Positions 6,424 to 7,328 of a stretch of DNA of 7,328 nucleotides are shown here, piece by piece. Position 1 is the stretch's first letter, and each line of letters opens with the position of its first letter. This DNA comes from Bacteroidales bacterium (GTDB lineage Bacteria; Bacteroidota; Bacteroidia; Bacteroidales; VadinHA17). The position numbers were made by a program, and so were the translations under genes. Location of the stretch: NCBI GenBank assembly GCA_031285575.1, contig JAITVX010000063.1:1-7328 (forward strand). The letters run 5' to 3'. The notes under the pieces were generated by a model that saw only the letters and a program-made list of their open reading frames with translations, was not told where the DNA came from and did no database searches.

Positions 6424-6939
6424 ATGGCATACAGTCGCAATATATTGTTGGGAAAAATTATTAAGGTAAACGCCCGTAACGGGACAGTTACCGTGGGGGT
6501 TACGTCCTCATTTGTTGACAATATTCCTGAAATGGAATCGGTCTTTGTTGAAATAGATAACAGACCGATTCCATTTTTTATTGACGAGTCGGAAACAAGG
6601 GGCAATGATTTACTCAATCTGAAACTGGCAGATTACAATACTGCCGACAAACTGAAGGAGTTCAATGGATGCAGAGTATTTCTTACATCGGGCGGTGTAT
6701 TAAACAACGAAAACTGTTACGAAGACTTAACCGGATTCAGCGTTTTTGACGAAAACGGAAACAAAATGGGAACCGTCAACAGCATAATACAAAACCCCGG
6801 GCAATGGCTGCTCGAAATTTTATCACCGCAAAAAAAAGAGATACTGCTACCATTCCATAAAGACCTTATACTCGAAACAGACAGTATAAAGCGAATCGTA
6901 GTAATAAAAATTCCCGAAGGACTTCTGGATATTAACTGA
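6424..6939 (+). CDS. rimM: Ribosome maturation factor RimM
   Basis: RimM is a cytoplasmic assembly factor that acts late in 30S head maturation, through S19 and 16S rRNA. The 171-residue length is normal. The N-terminal RimM beta-barrel (about 6-90) opens with ILLGKIIKVNARNGTVTVGV. The C-terminal PRC-barrel (about 97-171) includes DLTGFSVFDENGNKMGTVNS (101-120), the Trp of GQWLLEI (126-132), EILLPFHKDLI (139-149) and the hallmark ending IPEGLLDIN. The N-terminal core is poorly conserved, as is usual in Bacteroidota. The start at 6424 matches the family N-terminus; no Shine-Dalgarno site precedes it. It lies 33 bases after rpsP, so the ribosomal protein and its assembly factor are produced together. 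trmD and rplS, which follow in the E. coli operon, are absent here. Confidence 0.94.
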   Translation: MAYSRNILLGKIIKVNARNGTVTVGVTSSFVDNIPEMESVFVEIDNRPIPFFIDESETRGNDLLNLKLADYNTADKLKEFNGCRVFLTSGGVLNNENCYEDLTGFSVFDENGNKMGTVNSIIQNPGQWLLEILSPQKKEILLPFHKDLILETDSIKRIVVIKIPEGLLDIN

Positions 6940-6950
6940 TTTTCTTCATG

Positions 6951-6999
6951 ACAACCGCATGCAATTTATTTATGCAGATGTTGTTTCTTGAATTTTTTA
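6951..6999 (+). terminator. Imperfect hairpin and T-rich tail after rimM
   Basis: ACAAC (6951-6955) pairs with GTTGT (6980-6984). Inside it, GCAT (6957-6960) pairs with ATGC (6972-6975), leaving an internal bulge and an 11-base loop. A T-rich stretch follows (6985-6998, with six T in a row at 6993-6998). It begins 12 bases after the rimM stop, the right place for a terminator. The stem is interrupted and A/T-rich, so it is a weak or partial terminator at best. Confidence 0.3.
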
Positions 7000-7142
7000 T
7001 TTCATTTTACTGCGAAAATAAGTTTACATACCATTGAAACCTTTTAATAGACATATTGCACTGCTTAAGACATAGGAGTTTGTCTTTCTGGCTGAAAGCA
7101 AGAGAGTTACGAGCAAGAAATTTTCGACAGGTAACGATTTAG

Positions 7143-7165
7143 AAACGAGCGAATCTCGTTTTTTT
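7143..7165 (+). terminator. Intrinsic terminator in the right flank
   Basis: AAACGAG (7143-7149) pairs perfectly with CTCGTTT (7155-7161) around the 5-base loop CGAAT. An unbroken run of seven T (7159-7165) starts in the second arm. Shape, loop and T tract match a rho-independent terminator on the + strand. On the - strand only three T follow the stem, so it is directional. It is about 200 bases past the rimM stop, so it ends either a long rpsP-rimM transcript or a separate short RNA starting between 6940 and 7140. Confidence 0.65.
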
Positions 7166-7207
7166 ACGTCAATTTTCACAATACACACAAAGAACGACTT
7201 GCAACTG

Positions 7208-7238
7208 CAAAGGTAGAAAAATGTTTCTGAATCCCAAT
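7208..7238 (-). promoter_or_regulatory. Candidate Bacteroidota promoter on the - strand
   Basis: Read on the - strand, TACCTTTG (7215 to 7208) is an exact match to the -7 consensus TAnnTTTG and continues CAG. ATTG (7238 to 7235) lies 19 bases upstream and differs from the -33 consensus TTTG at one position. Transcription would begin near 7201 and run leftwards toward the 3' end of rimM, through the terminator hairpin in its inactive orientation. No gene on that strand follows within the window. It may belong to a non-coding or antisense RNA, or be an outward-facing promoter from something to the right. Confidence 0.45.
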
Positions 7239-7328
7239 ATTTTTATTCTGTTTTTCTTTCCCAAATTTTGGCTGATTTTCTCAATCTGTGTATATTGCCG
7301 ATAGCTTCTCGGTGGGTTTAAATTTCCC

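Larger units (their letters stand above)
6940..7328. other. Gene-free right flank with opposing transcription signals
   Basis: No frame in these 389 bases is a convincing gene. The stretch is A/T-rich and holds an imperfect hairpin after rimM (6951-6984), a clear + strand terminator (7143-7165) and a - strand promoter-like site (7208-7238). A frame on the + strand open from about 7075 to 7215 lacks a start codon. A 15-codon - strand stub ends at 7281 (TGA) and runs off the window edge; it could be the end of a neighbouring gene but is too short to name. The region could host a small RNA on either strand, the long 3' end of the rpsP-rimM transcript, or a junction with an element outside the window. 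Confidence 0.5.

Noticed and set aside
7075..7215. + strand frame of about 46 codons between two TAG codons in the right flank
   Set aside because: It has no start codon, spans the terminator hairpin at 7143-7165 and has no recognisable relative; most likely a chance opening.
7281..7328. 15-codon - strand stub at the right edge, possible end of a neighbouring gene or transposase
   Set aside because: Too short to support a coding call, and I could not match it to a known transposase C-terminus.

Overview
The window looks like a piece of chromosome from a member of the Bacteroidota, most likely order Bacteroidales. Three things support this. None of the seven well-supported complete genes has a purine-rich Shine-Dalgarno site; their start regions are A/T-rich or follow closely on the previous gene. 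The recognisable promoters match the Bacteroidota pattern (TTTG near -33, TAnnTTTG near -7). Ribosomal protein S16 carries the long Ala/Lys/Glu-rich tail common in that phylum. All well-supported genes lie on the + strand. Coding DNA is of moderate GC, and the intergenic stretches are strongly A/T-rich.

Layout: positions 1-177 hold the C-terminal end of an unidentified protein. After a 287-base A/T-rich gap with a candidate promoter comes a tight three-gene run: a secreted DUF1080 (3-keto-disaccharide hydrolase family) protein, the tRNA methylthiotransferase MtaB and an inositol-monophosphatase-family phosphatase, with gaps of 14 and 3 bases. A 249-base gap follows, containing a weak hairpin and an overlooked 45-codon reading frame that resembles a tiny lipoprotein. 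It ends one base before a LpxL/HtrB-type lipid A acyltransferase, which overlaps a family 2 glycosyltransferase by 8 bases. A 418-base non-coding stretch ends in a good promoter for rpsP and rimM (S16 and its 16S-maturation factor). The last 389 bases have no convincing gene. They contain a clear intrinsic terminator on the + strand and, facing it, a candidate promoter on the - strand.

Functionally the genes fall into three groups: translation (mtaB, rpsP, rimM), envelope building (acyltransferase, glycosyltransferase, perhaps the small lipoprotein) and carbohydrate or phosphate-ester metabolism (DUF1080 protein, phosphatase). Most of this is ordinary housekeeping DNA. I see no CRISPR array, no tRNA or rRNA, no recognisable transposase and no evidence of a new multi-gene system. 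The items most worth a second look are the 45-codon lipoprotein-like frame, the gene-free right flank with opposing transcription signals, and the pairing of a secreted sugar-cleaving protein with a tRNA-modification gene.
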